Shown here: piece after piece, positions 63,929 to 64,000 of the stretch
Layout: each line of letters starts with the position of its first letter
Position numbering within the stretch: position 1 is the first letter of the stretch
Assembly: GCA_963701445.1 (NCBI GenBank)
Contig: CAVPAM010000018.1
Coordinates: forward strand, 1-64,000
Direction of reading: 5' to 3'
Length of the DNA stretch: 64,000 nucleotides
From: CAKZLS01 sp963701445
GTDB lineage: Bacteria; Pseudomonadota; Alphaproteobacteria; Rhodospirillales; Defluviicoccaceae
Notes under the pieces: generated by a model
Database searches by the model: none
Told to the model about the DNA's origin: nothing
What the model saw: only the letters and a program-made list of their open reading frames with translations
Translations under genes and position numbers: made by a program

Positions 63929-64000
63929 GGGTCTGTCCTTTTCCCCCTCCGGATCGCCCTAGGGTTTCGGATCGCCCCTGGGCTTCCACTCCGTACCAAC

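Overview
The window is GC-rich, densely coded DNA that looks chromosomal and most resembles an alphaproteobacterium of the Rhodospirillales type. The clues are a 5-aminolevulinate synthase (C4 haem pathway), transhydrogenase split into pntAA/pntAB/pntB, a COQ9-family gene beside def and rpsU, and OmpR-type and MarR-type regulators. No tRNA, rRNA, CRISPR array, transposase or integrase was recognised.

Layout. 0-0.7 kb: scar region with a decayed piece of the next gene and a small exported protein with a PEP-CTERM-like tail. 0.7-5.8 kb: HAD-IIIC/FkbH-like phosphatase-acyltransferase, a strange ABC exporter with a degenerate and expanded ATPase domain, and a cyclic-nucleotide-binding-domain protein. 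5.9-9.8 kb: SLC13 permease, then MarR regulator, MFS transporter and a 42-residue membrane peptide. 9.9-11.2 kb: bacterioferritin and its ferredoxin, with a Fur-like box, plus a tiny lipoprotein. 11.4-14.5 kb: tannase-family esterase followed in frame by a PEP-CTERM tail behind an amber stop, and a hydroxyacid-oxoacid transhydrogenase. 14.7-23 kb: NYN/OST-HTH protein, a six-repeat cysteine protein, Na/Pi cotransporter, P-type ATPase, PAP2 phosphatase, hypothetical. 23-26.4 kb: large serralysin-like RTX protein. 26.6-39.8 kb: acyl-CoA ligase, PepF, UbiB-like kinase, YbjQ, transhydrogenase operon, LOV-like PAS protein, NnrS, S21, Def, COQ9. 39.2-48.7 kb: hemA, an omega-aminotransferase and a polyamine-type ABC transporter, with a decayed Phd antitoxin between its genes; Usp. 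48.6-52.6 kb: peptide/nickel-type ABC transporter. 52.7-55.5 kb: EF-hand protein divergent from a two-component system. 55.6-64 kb: exopolysaccharide locus (initiating sugar transferase, Wzy/ligase-like protein, Wzc, Wza, beta-barrel porin).

Two themes cut across the window. First, PEP-CTERM-like sorting tails (two sites) and an exopolysaccharide locus of the kind that accompanies exosortases occur together, so an exosortase is expected nearby although none is in the window. Second, at least nine, probably ten, single-base insertions break otherwise intact genes (HOT dehydrogenase x2, RTX x2, pntAB x2, potA-like, histidine kinase, sugar transferase, probably the 143-518 gene). Every one duplicates an adjacent base and removing it restores a full-length protein. 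This most likely reflects sequence error, so these genes should be read as intact until resequenced.
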